DNA of 64,000 nt from Archangium violaceum (GTDB lineage: Bacteria; Myxococcota; Myxococcia; Myxococcales; Myxococcaceae): NCBI RefSeq assembly GCF_016859125.1, contig NZ_CP069338.1:1612001-1676000 (forward strand), read 5' to 3'. How positions within the stretch are numbered: the stretch's first letter is position 1; every line of letters begins with the position of its first letter. Positions 55,872 through 64,000 of the stretch are shown one piece after another. Under the pieces are notes generated by a model. The model saw only the letters and a list, made by a program, of their open reading frames with translations, was not told the origin of the DNA and did not search any database. Both the position numbers and the translations under genes were made by a program.

Positions 55872-56612
55872 ATGATGAAGAAGGTTCTCGTCCTCGGCGC
55901 CACGAGCGCCATTGCCCAATCCACGGTGCGGCTGCTGGCCGCGCGGGGCGCGGCGCTGTACCTGGTGGGCCGCAACGCCGAGCGGCTGGACGCGGTGGCG
56001 AGGGATGCCCGGACGCGGGGCGCTTCCAAGGTGGAGACCGAGGCGTTGGACCTGGACGACCTCGCCCAGCACGAGGCGCTGGTGGAGCGCGCCACGGTGG
56101 CGCTCGGGGGGCTGGATGGGGCCCTGCTCGCCCACGGCATCCTCGGCGACCAGGAGGCGGCGCAGCGCTCGTTCGCGGAAGCCGAGAAGGTACTGCGGAC
56201 GAACTTCCTGAGCGCGGTGTCGCTGCTCACGCCGCTGGCCAACCGCTTCGAGGCCCAGAAGGCGGGGACGCTGGTGGTCATCTCCTCGGTGGCGGGAGAC
56301 CGGGGCCGGCAGAGCAACTACGTGTACGGCGCCTCCAAGGGCGCCCTGAGCGTGTTCCTCCAGGGGCTGCGCAACCGGCTGGCGCGCTCGGGCGTGGCGG
56401 TGGTGACGGTGAAGCCGGGCTTCGTGGACACGCCGATGACGGCCGACGTGAAGAAGAACGCGCTCTTCGCCACGCCGGACAAGGTGGCGCGAGGCATCGT
56501 CCGGGCGGCGGACGCGCGCAAGGACGAGGTGTACCTCCCCGGCTTCTGGGGCCCCATCATGTTCGCCATCCGCGGCATCCCCGAGCGCGTCTTCAAACGC
56601 ATGAGGCTGTGA
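55872..56612 (+). CDS. SDR-family reductase, DprE2-like
   Basis: The 246-residue short-chain dehydrogenase has VLVLGATSAIAQSTVRLLA (about 5-23), a Rossmann start of the GATSAIA type found in DprE2. It also has LLAHGILGDQ, VVISSVAGDRGR and the catalytic YGASKGALSVF. It would reduce the 2'-keto intermediate made by the upstream oxidase to give polyprenylphosphoryl arabinose. A C-terminal amphipathic end (IMFAIRGIPERVFKRMRL) may bind membrane. The tight spacing with DprE1-like and UbiA genes supports one pathway. Confidence 0.88.
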   Translation: MMKKVLVLGATSAIAQSTVRLLAARGAALYLVGRNAERLDAVARDARTRGASKVETEALDLDDLAQHEALVERATVALGGLDGALLAHGILGDQEAAQRSFAEAEKVLRTNFLSAVSLLTPLANRFEAQKAGTLVVISSVAGDRGRQSNYVYGASKGALSVFLQGLRNRLARSGVAVVTVKPGFVDTPMTADVKKNALFATPDKVARGIVRAADARKDEVYLPGFWGPIMFAIRGIPERVFKRMRL

Positions 56613-56819
56613 CGCGCGGCTCAGACCACCAGGTCCGCACAGGGGGCTGGCGAGCGGTCAGCCTCCTCACGGCAAGTGTGGGTTACGCCACGGGACGACC
56701 CCGGCCCCCCTTCGCGCCCTGGTGGACAAAGATGATAGCGTTGCACCCAGAAGGCGTGGCCGGCCCCCAAGGCAGCCGCGTATATCGCCCGCGTCACCGA
56801 TCCGCCCCGGGCCCCTACC

Positions 56820-58619
56820 ATGGCGTTCTCCAATCCGATGAGCAGCAGCCACCGCTCCCTGCCCGGACGCATCGATGCGCTCTTGCGCTCGTGCGCGATG
56901 CCACTGGCCCCCTTCCTGGCCTACCTGGTGGGGATGGTACTCGGGCTGCAAGGTGACCAGCTCTCCCAATCCGTCCTCTGGCTGCTGCCGCCCACCATCC
57001 TCGTCTGGGGCGTGCTCTACCCGCCGCTGCTCATCCACTACCTGCACAACAGCGCCATCCAGTCGATTCCGGGCGAGCCCCCCGGAATGCGCCTGGGCCG
57101 CCTCCTGAAGCTGCCCTGGCGCATCGCCTTCTACGTGCTGCCGGGCTCCTACGTCTTCGGCGCCATCTTCTTCTGCACCGGCGTCTGCCTGTGGTTCGAC
57201 AAGAGCCTGTGGCTGGTGGTCTGGGGCACCGCCATCGCGCTGTCGCTCAGCCTGCTGCTGTCCTTCCCCGCCGGCATCGTCATCGAGCGCTGGATGCAGC
57301 CCCTGGCCCTCGAGGAGCAGGCGAGCCACCCCCACCTGCGCGTGGTGGGCGGCGGCTTCTTCTGGGTGCGCCAGTCCTGGTTCCTGCCCTACGCCTTCGT
57401 CGTCTGCGTGCTGTCGCTCATCGTCCTGGGCGGCCTCACCGTCGCCGTGCAGACCGGCAACGTGCAGCGCCGCTACATCGAGGACCTGCAGGCCGCCGGG
57501 CAGCACCAGGCCGCCTACATGCTCGAGGATCTGGGCTCCTCCCTCCTGTCCGAGCTGAGCATCCCCGTGGCCGTGCTGGCCGTCTTCCTGCTCACCCTCG
57601 CCACCGTCTCCGCGTGGATGCTGGCGCGCCGCCAGGAGCAGGGCTCGCTCGCGGTGCTCAAGGCCATCGAAGGTCTCTCCGTGGGCAAGGTGCGCCCGCC
57701 CCAGTGGGTGTCCACCGACGAGATTGGTGACCTGGCCTTCGGCCTCAACGCCGTCGTCCTACAACTGAGCGCCCTGCCCCGCACCCTCCAGCAGTCGGCC
57801 GCCCAGCTCGTCGAGGCCGGCGCCACCCTGCGCCACGCCAATGACGATCAGCGCCGCGCCCTCATCACCCAGGCCACCGCCATCCAGGAGACCAACGTCA
57901 CCGCGCAGGAGATCAAACAGACCTCCGACCTCACCGCGCACCGCGCCCGCGAGGTGCTGCACGTGGTGCGTCACGCCGAGGAGCTCAGCCGCGCCGGCAC
58001 CCAGGCCATCGAGCAGACCATCGCGGGCTTCAGCGCCATCCGCGACTCGGTGTTCGCCATCCGCGGCAAGATGGAGCGCCTGCAGGCCAGCGCCGTGCAG
58101 ATCGGTGAAATCACCCAGACGGTGAAGGACCTGGCCGACCAGTCCAACATGCTCGCCCTCAACGCCGCCATCGAGGCGGTGCGCTCCGGCGAGCACGGCA
58201 AGGGCTTCGCCGTCGTGGCCCGGGAAATCCGCCTGCTCGCGGATCAGTCCATCCGCGCCACCACCCGCATCAGCACCATCCTCGACGAGGTGGGCAACGC
58301 CATCGGTGACGCCGTCGCCATGACGGACGTGGGCGCCGCCCAGGTGGAAGGCGGCCTCGGCAAGGTGAAGACATCCGGCGACAGCCTGCGCCAGCTCTCC
58401 TTGATGGTGAACGAGAGCTCCGCGGCCGTGTCTCAAATCACCTCCGCCGTGAGCCAGCAGAACGCCGGCTTCGCTCAAATCTTCAACGCCATCGCCGACC
58501 TGTCGCGCAGCATGGATCAGGCCATGGACCGGCTGGAGTCCACGCAGGAAGCCGCCGAGACCCTCCAGAAGGTCTCCGGCCAGGTCAGCCAGGTCGCAGG
58601 CCAGTACCATGTCGAATAG
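56820..58619 (+). CDS. methyl-accepting chemotaxis protein
   Basis: The 599-residue chemoreceptor has several N-terminal membrane segments ([75 protein letters not shown]) and one near 205. A further segment is at about 250 ([18 protein letters not shown]), followed by a HAMP-like linker. The coiled-coil signalling domain has the hairpin tip [26 protein letters not shown] (residues about 419-444) and [20 protein letters not shown]. It has little extracytoplasmic domain, so it probably senses within the membrane or cytoplasm. Confidence 0.93.
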   Translation: MAFSNPMSSSHRSLPGRIDALLRSCAMPLAPFLAYLVGMVLGLQGDQLSQSVLWLLPPTILVWGVLYPPLLIHYLHNSAIQSIPGEPPGMRLGRLLKLPWRIAFYVLPGSYVFGAIFFCTGVCLWFDKSLWLVVWGTAIALSLSLLLSFPAGIVIERWMQPLALEEQASHPHLRVVGGGFFWVRQSWFLPYAFVVCVLSLIVLGGLTVAVQTGNVQRRYIEDLQAAGQHQAAYMLEDLGSSLLSELSIPVAVLAVFLLTLATVSAWMLARRQEQGSLAVLKAIEGLSVGKVRPPQWVSTDEIGDLAFGLNAVVLQLSALPRTLQQSAAQLVEAGATLRHANDDQRRALITQATAIQETNVTAQEIKQTSDLTAHRAREVLHVVRHAEELSRAGTQAIEQTIAGFSAIRDSVFAIRGKMERLQASAVQIGEITQTVKDLADQSNMLALNAAIEAVRSGEHGKGFAVVAREIRLLADQSIRATTRISTILDEVGNAIGDAVAMTDVGAAQVEGGLGKVKTSGDSLRQLSLMVNESSAAVSQITSAVSQQNAGFAQIFNAIADLSRSMDQAMDRLESTQEAAETLQKVSGQVSQVAGQYHVE

Positions 58620-58797
58620 TCGATGGAGAGACCCTCCCGCTGGGCAGGTCTTTCCGGGCTTTCCATATTTTCAGCCGGTGCACACGATGCTTTCTGCCCG
58701 GCCGGGGAAGCCCCCTCCCTCGGAAGCGCGGATGAACTGACGTGTAGGCAACACTCCGCGTTAATACTACATTGCTGTTCTAGTAGGAATTTCCTGA

Positions 58798-58827
58798 TTG
58801 ACCGGGCATGCCTCGTATCTGTAATAT
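58798..58827 (+). promoter_or_regulatory. predicted sigma-70-type promoter of the ACP-PKS-FAAL operon
   Basis: TTGACC (58798-58803) and TAATAT (58822-58827) are separated by 18 bases, in a locally AT-rich patch 60 bases upstream of the ACP start. The 58620-58887 gap holds nothing else I recognise. Confidence 0.55.
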
Positions 58828-58887
58828 TCTGTCATTGCTGCAAGGGGGGGCCACCACGCGCTGACTCGCCCGAGGCGGGAGGTCCAT

Positions 58888-59232
58888 ATGCACCGGCAGG
58901 AGATTCTCGATCACGTCCGTAACATCATCCTCGCCACCAACAGTGGCCTGTTCCCGGACGACGTGAGCGAGTTCGCCTCGATGACGTATGATCTGGGCAT
59001 GGATTCCTTCCACCTCGAGTCGATGATTTCCCGGCTCAAGGACGAAGTCGCCGACATCGAGTTCACCCCCTGGTACATCAAGGCCTCGCGCCGCGGTCAT
59101 GACACCGTGGGCAGCCTGGTGGACTTCATCGATGAGCGCCTGTCGCGGACCGCATCCGTGAGCACCGCCCAGCCGCGGGCCTCCGACATCTCCCCCGCCG
59201 GGCCCGGTGAGCTCGACGTGGAGGTTGCATGA
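58888..59232 (+). CDS. acyl carrier protein
   Basis: ATG 58888 follows gcgggaggtccat. The 114-residue protein has the ACP helix-loop with YDLGMDSFHLESMISRL, where Ser40 should carry phosphopantetheine. It has an N-terminal helix RQEILDHVRNIILATN and the third helix SLVDFIDERL. An extra Pro/Ser/Ala tail of about 25 residues (SPAGPGELDVEVA) follows. It probably receives a fatty acyl group from the FAAL encoded at 60315 and presents it to the type III PKS, to which it is coupled by an ATGA overlap. Confidence 0.88.
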   Translation: MHRQEILDHVRNIILATNSGLFPDDVSEFASMTYDLGMDSFHLESMISRLKDEVADIEFTPWYIKASRRGHDTVGSLVDFIDERLSRTASVSTAQPRASDISPAGPGELDVEVA

Positions 59233-60287
59233 CGCTGGCAGCACCCCGCCGTCCCACCCTGCTGTCCATTGCCTCCGCCTTCCCGTCCCTGGCCATCACC
59301 CAGGACGAGCTCTACGAGGACCTGTTCAAGCACTGGTACAAGGACATCCGTAACGCCGAGCGCATCATCAAGAACACGGGCGTGCGCCGGAGGTTCTTCG
59401 CGTGGGATCCGCGCGTGGAGCTCAAGAACGGCAACCCCGGCGTGGGAGATCGCGTGCGCGTCTACGAGCGCGTGGGCCTGGAGGTGACGGGCCGGTCCGT
59501 GGAGCAGGCGCTCGGGACGATGGATCGCTCGCGCGTGGGAGCCTTCACCATGACCACCAACTCGGGCTACTCGGGACCCGGGTTGGATCTCTTCATCGCG
59601 AAGAAGCTCGGGCTGCGCTCCAGCATCCGCCGCACCTTCGTGGGCCACATGGGCTGCTTCGCCGCCTTCCCCACGCTGCGGGTGGCCATGGACAGCATCG
59701 CCGCGCGCCCCGACGAGTACGTCATCGCCAACGCGTCCGAGTACGCCTCGCTGCACTACCACTCCACGCCGGATCCGGAGCAGGCCGTCATCCATGGCCT
59801 CTTCGGAGACGCCACGTGCACGGCGGTGATCGGCAGCGCCCCGGATGGCGAGGGCGTCCAGTTCATCCGCTCCCACACCGAGCAGCTCTACGAGACCCAC
59901 GAGCTGATGGGCTGGCACATGCACAACGACGGGTTCCGAATGACCTTGTCGCCCTATGTGCCCTTCGTGCTCGGCGAGCACGTCGACGCCTTCCTGGAGA
60001 AGCTGCTCGGCCCGGAGAAGCTGACCGCCGGCGACATCCAGCACTGGCTCATCCACCCGGGCGGACCGAAGATCCTCGAGGCGCTGGCCCGCCAGCTCAA
60101 GCTGGGCAAGGAGCGGATGCGCGCCAGCTGGCACGTGCTGAGCGAGTACGGCAACTGCGGCGCCGTCACCGTGATGCTGGTGCTCGAAGAAGTCCTGAAG
60201 ACGGACAAGCCCAAACGCGGCGAGTACGGCGTGATGATGGGTTTCGGCCCCGGCCTCACCGTCGAGGGCCTGCTGGTCCGGTTCTGA
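59229..60287 (+). CDS. type III polyketide synthase (chalcone-synthase family)
   Basis: The 352-residue enzyme has the complete triad of type III PKSs: Cys143 in VGHMGCFAAFPTLRVA, His276 in HWLIHPGGPKILEA and Asn309 in SEYGNCGAVT. It has the terminal GFGPGLTVEGLL signature that separates it from FabH. It should extend an acyl starter with malonyl units and cyclise it to an alkylpyrone, alkylresorcinol or similar. Its position between an ACP gene and a FAAL gene implies a fatty acyl-ACP starter. It overlaps the ACP stop by four bases. Confidence 0.9.
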   Translation: MTLAAPRRPTLLSIASAFPSLAITQDELYEDLFKHWYKDIRNAERIIKNTGVRRRFFAWDPRVELKNGNPGVGDRVRVYERVGLEVTGRSVEQALGTMDRSRVGAFTMTTNSGYSGPGLDLFIAKKLGLRSSIRRTFVGHMGCFAAFPTLRVAMDSIAARPDEYVIANASEYASLHYHSTPDPEQAVIHGLFGDATCTAVIGSAPDGEGVQFIRSHTEQLYETHELMGWHMHNDGFRMTLSPYVPFVLGEHVDAFLEKLLGPEKLTAGDIQHWLIHPGGPKILEALARQLKLGKERMRASWHVLSEYGNCGAVTVMLVLEEVLKTDKPKRGEYGVMMGFGPGLTVEGLLVRF

Positions 60288-60314
60288 GTCGTTATCCACC
60301 GAGGACACACACCG

Positions 60315-62159
60315 ATGAGCCAGGAGCCACTGCGGCGGCAGACGGGTCACGTCCAACTCGGCCCCGGCGTGGGGCGCCACCCCACCCGTGACCTTCCCCA
60401 GCGGGCCCCCACCCGCGCCACCCCGGCCCCCGTGCGAACGCTGGCCGAGGCGGTGGTGCACTGGGGACGCACGCGCCCCTCACAGCCCCTCTTCTACTTC
60501 GTGGACCTGGAGGACCGCCTCACCGTCCTCACCGCGGGGGAGCTGCACCACAACGCGATGCGCCTGGGCGCCAACCTGCGCGCGCGCGGCGTGAAGCCAG
60601 GTGACATGGTGGTGCTCTCCTTCGACACCAGCCCCGAGTTCCTCGAGTGCTTCTTCGCCTGCGGCCTGGTGGGCGCCACGCCCTGCCTCATCGAGCTGCC
60701 CTCCTCGAAGGTCTCCGTGCAGGCCTGGGGCGAGCGGCTGCGCGTGAAGCTGCGGCTGCTCGACGCGCGGGCCATGCTCATCGATCCGGACTTCGTGGAC
60801 CTGGCGCACGAGGCCCTCCTGGACTTCCATCCCGAGCCGGGCCACGAGGCCCCCTTCGTGACCACCCCGAAGGAACTGGAGGCCGACGCCGAGCCCTTCG
60901 AGCCCCCCACCGTCGACGCGGAGCAGGTGGCCTTCATCCAGTTCACCTCGGGCACCACGGACGCGCCCAAGGGCGTTCAAATCTCCCACCGGGCGCTCAT
61001 GGCCAACTGCGCGGCCATTGGCGAGGGCGGCCAGTGGGACTCGGATGACCTGATGGTGTGCTGGCTGCCGCTCTACCACGACATGGGACTGGTGGCCTCC
61101 ACCCTGTCCTCCTTCGTGCACGGCCTGCCCACGGCGCTCATCCCGCCCTTCGGCTTCCTGCTCAAGCCCTCGCGCTGGCTGTGGGCCATGCACTACTTCC
61201 GCGCCACCTCGTGCTTCGCGCCCAACTTCGCCTACCAGCTGTGCGTCAAGCGCATCAAGGACGCGGAGCTCGAGGGCCTGGACCTGAGCGCGTGGGAGCG
61301 GGCCTACAACGCCGCGGAGTTCATCCACGCCGACACCGTGCGCCAGTTCTCCGAGCGCTTCCAGCCCTGCGGCTTCGAGCAGGACGCGTGGTTGCCCTCG
61401 TACGGCATGGCGGAGATGGTGGTGGGCGTGTCCTCGCGGGCCCGGAACGAGCCCCTGCGCATGGAGACGCTCTCCCGCTCCGCGCTGGCCTCGCGGCGGC
61501 GGGCCGAGCCCCACCCCGACGGCAGGGGCCCGGACGCGTTCACCGTGCTCAGCGTGGGCCGGATGCTCAACGGCATCGAGCTGCGCATCGTCGACGACGA
61601 GGGCCGTCCGGTGGACGAGCGCCAGGAGGGTGAAATCCTCCTGCGGGGCACGTCCCTCTTCAGCGGCTACTTCAAGAACCCCGAGGCCACCGACGGCGTG
61701 CTGCGCGACGGCTGGCTGTACACCGGGGACCTGGGCTACGTGGCCGACGGCGAGCTCTTCATCTGCGGGCGCAGCAAGGATCTCATCATCAAGGCGGGTG
61801 AGAACCACCACCCGTACACCATGGAGAACGCCGCCTCCCAGGTGGCCGGCATCCGGGTGGGCTGCGTGGCCGCCGTGGGGGTCAACAACCTCCAGACGGG
61901 CACCGAGGACATCGTCATCGTCTGCGAGACGACCGAGACGAAGCCCGACGCGCTGCGCCAGCTGTGCAAGCACGTGGAGGAGATGGTCTACCAGGGCTCC
62001 GGCGTGCGCCCCAACCGCGTCATCCCCGTCGCCCCGCACACCGTGCCCAAGACGACCAGCGGCAAAATCAAGCGCGCCTACATCCGGCAGAACATCGAGG
62101 CCTTCGAGAGCCTCTCGCTGCTGGTGACGCCCCCGGCCCGGCAGGCCATCGTCCACTGA
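60315..62159 (+). CDS. fatty acyl-AMP ligase (FAAL-type AMP-dependent synthetase)
   Basis: The 614-residue ligase has the adenylate-forming motifs FIQFTSGTTDAPKGVQISH (about 212-230), WLPLYHDMGLVAS, SYGMAEMVVG, LYTGDLGYVADGELFICGR and the C-terminal SGKIKRAY lysine. VCWLPLYHDMGL and ICGRSKDLIIKAGENHHP are typical of FAALs rather than CoA ligases. The protein activates a fatty acid as acyl-AMP and transfers it to an ACP. An N-terminal Arg/Pro-rich extension of about 40 residues precedes the domain. It ends the three-gene operon just before a strong terminator. Confidence 0.92.
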   Translation: MSQEPLRRQTGHVQLGPGVGRHPTRDLPQRAPTRATPAPVRTLAEAVVHWGRTRPSQPLFYFVDLEDRLTVLTAGELHHNAMRLGANLRARGVKPGDMVVLSFDTSPEFLECFFACGLVGATPCLIELPSSKVSVQAWGERLRVKLRLLDARAMLIDPDFVDLAHEALLDFHPEPGHEAPFVTTPKELEADAEPFEPPTVDAEQVAFIQFTSGTTDAPKGVQISHRALMANCAAIGEGGQWDSDDLMVCWLPLYHDMGLVASTLSSFVHGLPTALIPPFGFLLKPSRWLWAMHYFRATSCFAPNFAYQLCVKRIKDAELEGLDLSAWERAYNAAEFIHADTVRQFSERFQPCGFEQDAWLPSYGMAEMVVGVSSRARNEPLRMETLSRSALASRRRAEPHPDGRGPDAFTVLSVGRMLNGIELRIVDDEGRPVDERQEGEILLRGTSLFSGYFKNPEATDGVLRDGWLYTGDLGYVADGELFICGRSKDLIIKAGENHHPYTMENAASQVAGIRVGCVAAVGVNNLQTGTEDIVIVCETTETKPDALRQLCKHVEEMVYQGSGVRPNRVIPVAPHTVPKTTSGKIKRAYIRQNIEAFESLSLLVTPPARQAIVH

Positions 62160-62196
62160 CCGCCCCCGCCTGGGGTTACACGGACTTCATTTCCCG

Positions 62197-62235
62197 ACGC
62201 CGGAGCGCCCCAGCGCTCCGGCGTTTTGCTTTTTC
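62197..62235 (+). terminator. rho-independent terminator of the ACP-PKS-FAAL operon
   Basis: A perfect 11-bp stem, acgccggagcg/cgctccggcgt, with a 6-base loop is followed by ttttgcttttt. The same stem sequence recurs at 63281. Confidence 0.9.
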
Positions 62236-62299
62236 ACAACTCTCCGGGACTCCCACATGTCCGCATAACTGGAATCTTTCAGAAGCGTCACTTCTCCCC

Positions 62300-62328
62300 T
62301 TGTGAGACTCGAATTCTTGGTATATAGG
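62300..62328 (+). promoter_or_regulatory. possible promoter of the M43 protease gene
   Basis: TTGTGA (62300-62305) is 17 bases from TATAGG (62323-62328), within an AT-rich patch (cttggtatatagg) 30 bases upstream of the start codon. An alternative -10 is TATATA at 62321. Confidence 0.4.
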
Positions 62329-62357
62329 CTAGACCAATTTTTCCTGAGGAGTTGGAA

Positions 62358-63245
62358 ATGTCCCGTGGCGGTGTCTCCAAGAGTGGGAAGTTCGCGGTGG
62401 TGCTCGGCGCCGTCATGGCGCTGACGGGTTGCAACAACGCCGAGCAGCAGCCGGCCGAGGAGCAGCAGCCCACGCAGCAGGAAGTGAGGAGTGGCTGCGC
62501 TACGGTGGACCTCACCGAGGCCGAGAAGGCCACGGTGGAAATGGCGATCAGCGGCCGTACGCGCGCGCAGGCTCGCGCCAACGGCTCGGTGAACGTGAAC
62601 GTCTACTGGCACGTCATCAACAACGGCACGGGCATCGCCAACGGTGACATTCCCCAGACGCAGATCGACGCGTCCATCGCCGTGCTGAACGACGCGTACA
62701 AGAACACGCCGTTCAAGTTCACCCTGGCGGGCGTGGACCGCACCACCAACTCGCAGTGGTACACCTGCTCCGGCGGCGGCTGCGAGACGAAGATGAAGAA
62801 CGCGCTGCGCAAGGGCGGCGCGGGCGACCTCAACGTCTACTCCAACAACATGGGCCGTGGCCTGCTGGGCTGGGCGACCTTCCCCTCCAGCTACGCCTCC
62901 AACCCGAAGATGGACGGCGTGGTCATCCTCTACAGCACCGTGCCCGGCGGCACCGCGGCCCCCTACAACGAGGGTGACACGCTCACCCACGAGGCCGGCC
63001 ACTGGTTCGGCGCGTACCACACCTTCCAGGGAGGCTGCACCGGCTCGGGCGACTACGTGAGCGACACCCCGGCCGAGTCCTCCGCCGCCTACGGCTGCCC
63101 GGTCGGCCGCGACACCTGCTCCACCTCCGGCCTGGATCCCATCACCAACTTCATGGACTACACCGACGACGCGTGCATGAACACGTTCTCCGCGGGCCAG
63201 GCCGACCGCATGGACGCGCTGACCATCCAGTACCGCGGTATCTGA
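62358..63245 (+). CDS. M43-family (pappalysin-type) zinc metalloprotease lipoprotein
   Basis: ATG 62358 has gaggagttggaa upstream. The 295-residue protein starts with a lipobox (VVLGAVMALTGCNN). It has the propeptide-like region ATVEMAISGRTRAQARA, then VNVYWHVINN and PQTQIDASIAVLNDAYKNT. The active site is THEAGHWFGAYHTF (HExxHxxxxxH: H211, E212, H215, H221), and the Met-turn is in NFMDYTDDACMN. Four or more cysteines suggest disulfides. It should act as a surface or secreted endopeptidase, useful to a predatory, protein-degrading bacterium. It has its own promoter-like sequence and terminator. Confidence 0.93.
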   Translation: MSRGGVSKSGKFAVVLGAVMALTGCNNAEQQPAEEQQPTQQEVRSGCATVDLTEAEKATVEMAISGRTRAQARANGSVNVNVYWHVINNGTGIANGDIPQTQIDASIAVLNDAYKNTPFKFTLAGVDRTTNSQWYTCSGGGCETKMKNALRKGGAGDLNVYSNNMGRGLLGWATFPSSYASNPKMDGVVILYSTVPGGTAAPYNEGDTLTHEAGHWFGAYHTFQGGCTGSGDYVSDTPAESSAAYGCPVGRDTCSTSGLDPITNFMDYTDDACMNTFSAGQADRMDALTIQYRGI

Positions 63246-63280
63246 TTCGCGCCCGAGAAGTCCCGAAGTCTCGAAGTCCT

Positions 63281-63318
63281 GACGCCGGAGCGACCCCAGA
63301 CGCTCCGGCGTCTTTTTT
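63281..63318 (+). terminator. rho-independent terminator of the M43 protease gene
   Basis: A 12-bp perfect stem, gacgccggagcg/cgctccggcgtc, with an 8-base loop is followed by tttttt. Confidence 0.92.
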
Positions 63319-63423
63319 CGTGCGGGTCAGCCGGGGACGAGGTGGTAGCTGTCCACGCGAACACCCGGCATGACCACCGTGGGAAGCAGCTCCGCGGAGA
63401 ACACCCGGAGGAGCCTGTCCCTC

Positions 63424-64000
63424 CTATGACATGCGCGTGCGCCGCCCCGCCGCGGGGAGATGGATCCTCACGAGCGCCCGCCGCCCGGAATCGGCTGGAG
63501 CCGGATGGCCCCCTCGGTCGGAGGCTCGACATGAGGTCGCTCGGGCCGCGCACGCGCGGTGCGTGAGGAGGCTGCTGCCTGGCCCCACGCGCAGCCGATG
63601 GCCGCGCCACTCCACGCTGCGACGCACGAGGCCGCGCGCCCAGGCCGCGAAGAGCAGCGCGTCCTTGAGCGGCAGCGAGAGGAGCATGCGCCACGGCAGG
63701 CGCAAGGGGCGCATCGCGCTCGCCACGGTGAGATCGTACGCCCCCTTGAGCCCCGCCACCGCGCCCGCCAGGGCGAGCGCGCGCGGCACGGGCCACAGCA
63801 ACGCCCCGATGAGCGCGAGCGGCCCGGGGTGCAGGAAGAGCTGGGCCACATAGGCGGGCGTTGACAGGAGGCTGCGCTGGATGACGCTCCACCGCATGTA
63901 GCGCGCGTAGAAGTCGCCCACCCGCTTATGGGTGCTCACCGCGATGACGCAGTGGGGTGCGACGACCACGCGCTTGCCCAGGCGCTCGCGCACCAACTTC
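63424..64000 (-). CDS. glycosyltransferase (ceramide-glucosyltransferase/HpnI-like GT2), C-terminal part
   Basis: The reading frame enters from the right edge and ends at 63424; the N-terminus is outside the window. Visible are VVVAPHCVIAVSTHKRVGD, FYARYMRWSVIQRSLL (the QxxRW-like region of membrane GT2 enzymes) and membrane segments (GPLALIGALLWPVPRALALAG). LKDALLFAAWARGLVRRSVEWRGHRL follows, which recalls the HpnI and ceramide glucosyltransferase C-terminus. It would transfer a sugar to a lipid at the inner membrane. The final 45 residues are unusual and Arg-rich. Confidence 0.65.
   Translation of the reverse strand, partial: KLVRERLGKRVVVAPHCVIAVSTHKRVGDFYARYMRWSVIQRSLLSTPAYVAQLFLHPGPLALIGALLWPVPRALALAGAVAGLKGAYDLTVASAMRPLRLPWRMLLSLPLKDALLFAAWARGLVRRSVEWRGHRLRVGPGSSLLTHRACAARATSCRASDRGGHPAPADSGRRALVRIHLPAAGRRTRMS

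Noticed and set aside
58620-58887. tRNA or small RNA in the gap before the ACP gene
   Set aside because: No cloverleaf or T-loop consensus; only a promoter-like pair was supported.
59229-60287. FabH-type ketoacyl-ACP synthase III
   Set aside because: The GFGPGLTVE terminus and the IHPGGP and SEYGN motifs are those of chalcone-synthase-type enzymes.
62188-62240. Regulatory RNA or riboswitch after the FAAL gene
   Set aside because: A simple perfect stem with T-tract fits a terminator; no aptamer-like structure seen.

Overview
The window looks like chromosome of a myxobacterium (Myxococcota, probably suborder Cystobacterineae). It is very GC-rich with strong G/C third-position bias. It carries families that I know mainly from this group: a SitA6/SitI6-type lipoprotein toxin and double-CXXCG immunity pair, a TIGR02270-type HEAT-like protein, a MYXO-CTERM-like tail, and response-regulator/DUF4388 and PilZ proteins. 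Genus is inference. I saw no rRNA, tRNA or CRISPR.

Layout. 1-1051: start of an ABC exporter running off the left edge. 1.2-12.0 kb: a type VI secretion (T6SS)-associated effector locus. It has a TIGR02270 protein, DUF2169, a ketosynthase-like pseudoenzyme, a DUF4150 (PAAR-like) protein with a C-terminal toxin, and a SMI1/KNR4 immunity protein. The second half of this set, running into the 3' part of the neighbouring oxidoreductase gene, is duplicated. Copy 1 (2051-5814) lies between two 40-bp direct repeats. Copy 2 (8588-12798) sits in the fuller, apparently ancestral context but has a frameshifted toxin gene. 12-22.7 kb: a sugar/inositol-type locus with Gfo/Idh and zinc-dependent dehydrogenases, a UDP-glucuronate decarboxylase-like enzyme, two glycosidase-like proteins (one apparently circularly permuted), a methyltransferase, a phosphoribosyltransferase-kinase fusion, inositol-1-phosphate synthase and DUF1622.

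22.7-30.5 kb: a second T6SS island on the minus strand. VgrG is followed by a large M23-like plus lysozyme-like effector and then a secreted, presumably periplasmic immunity protein. An ISAzo13-family element has split the effector gene, and removing the IS plus one TTT target copy restores one open frame of 2526 nt from the TTG at 27988. A decayed immunity paralogue and a 79-bp palindromic MITE lie downstream. 30.7-36.2 kb: an antiporter, a PilZ-Hsp70 fusion and a propeller-like lipoprotein. 36.5-40.5 kb: a MoxR-DUF58-BatA operon. 40.6-43.6 kb: SitA6/SitI6 (SitI6 frameshifted), an unknown pair whose lipoprotein start follows a run of 11 Gs, and a receiver-domain protein. 43.7-50.2 kb: CocE hydrolase, NagZ, several small lipoproteins, a peroxiredoxin with a PAKKA tail, and a NicO-like transporter. 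50.3-53.1 kb: a response regulator with DUF4388, a MYXO-CTERM-like protein and a methyltransferase.

53.2-56.6 kb: UbiA prenyltransferase with a truncated HAD domain, a DprE1-like oxidase and a DprE2-like SDR. Together these look like a polyprenylphosphoryl-pentose (DPA-type) pathway. 56.8-58.6 kb: a chemoreceptor. 58.9-62.2 kb: a tight ACP, type III polyketide synthase and fatty acyl-AMP ligase operon, with a predicted promoter and a clear terminator. It looks like a compact fatty-acid-primed alkylpyrone/alkylresorcinol cassette. 62.4-63.2 kb: an M43 metalloprotease lipoprotein with its own terminator. A glycosyltransferase C-terminus runs off the right edge.

The strongest candidates for something undescribed are the duplicated effector cassette with its direct repeats and mosaic identity, the FAAL-ACP-type III PKS operon, and the sugar locus with a permuted glycosidase and a PRTase-kinase fusion.
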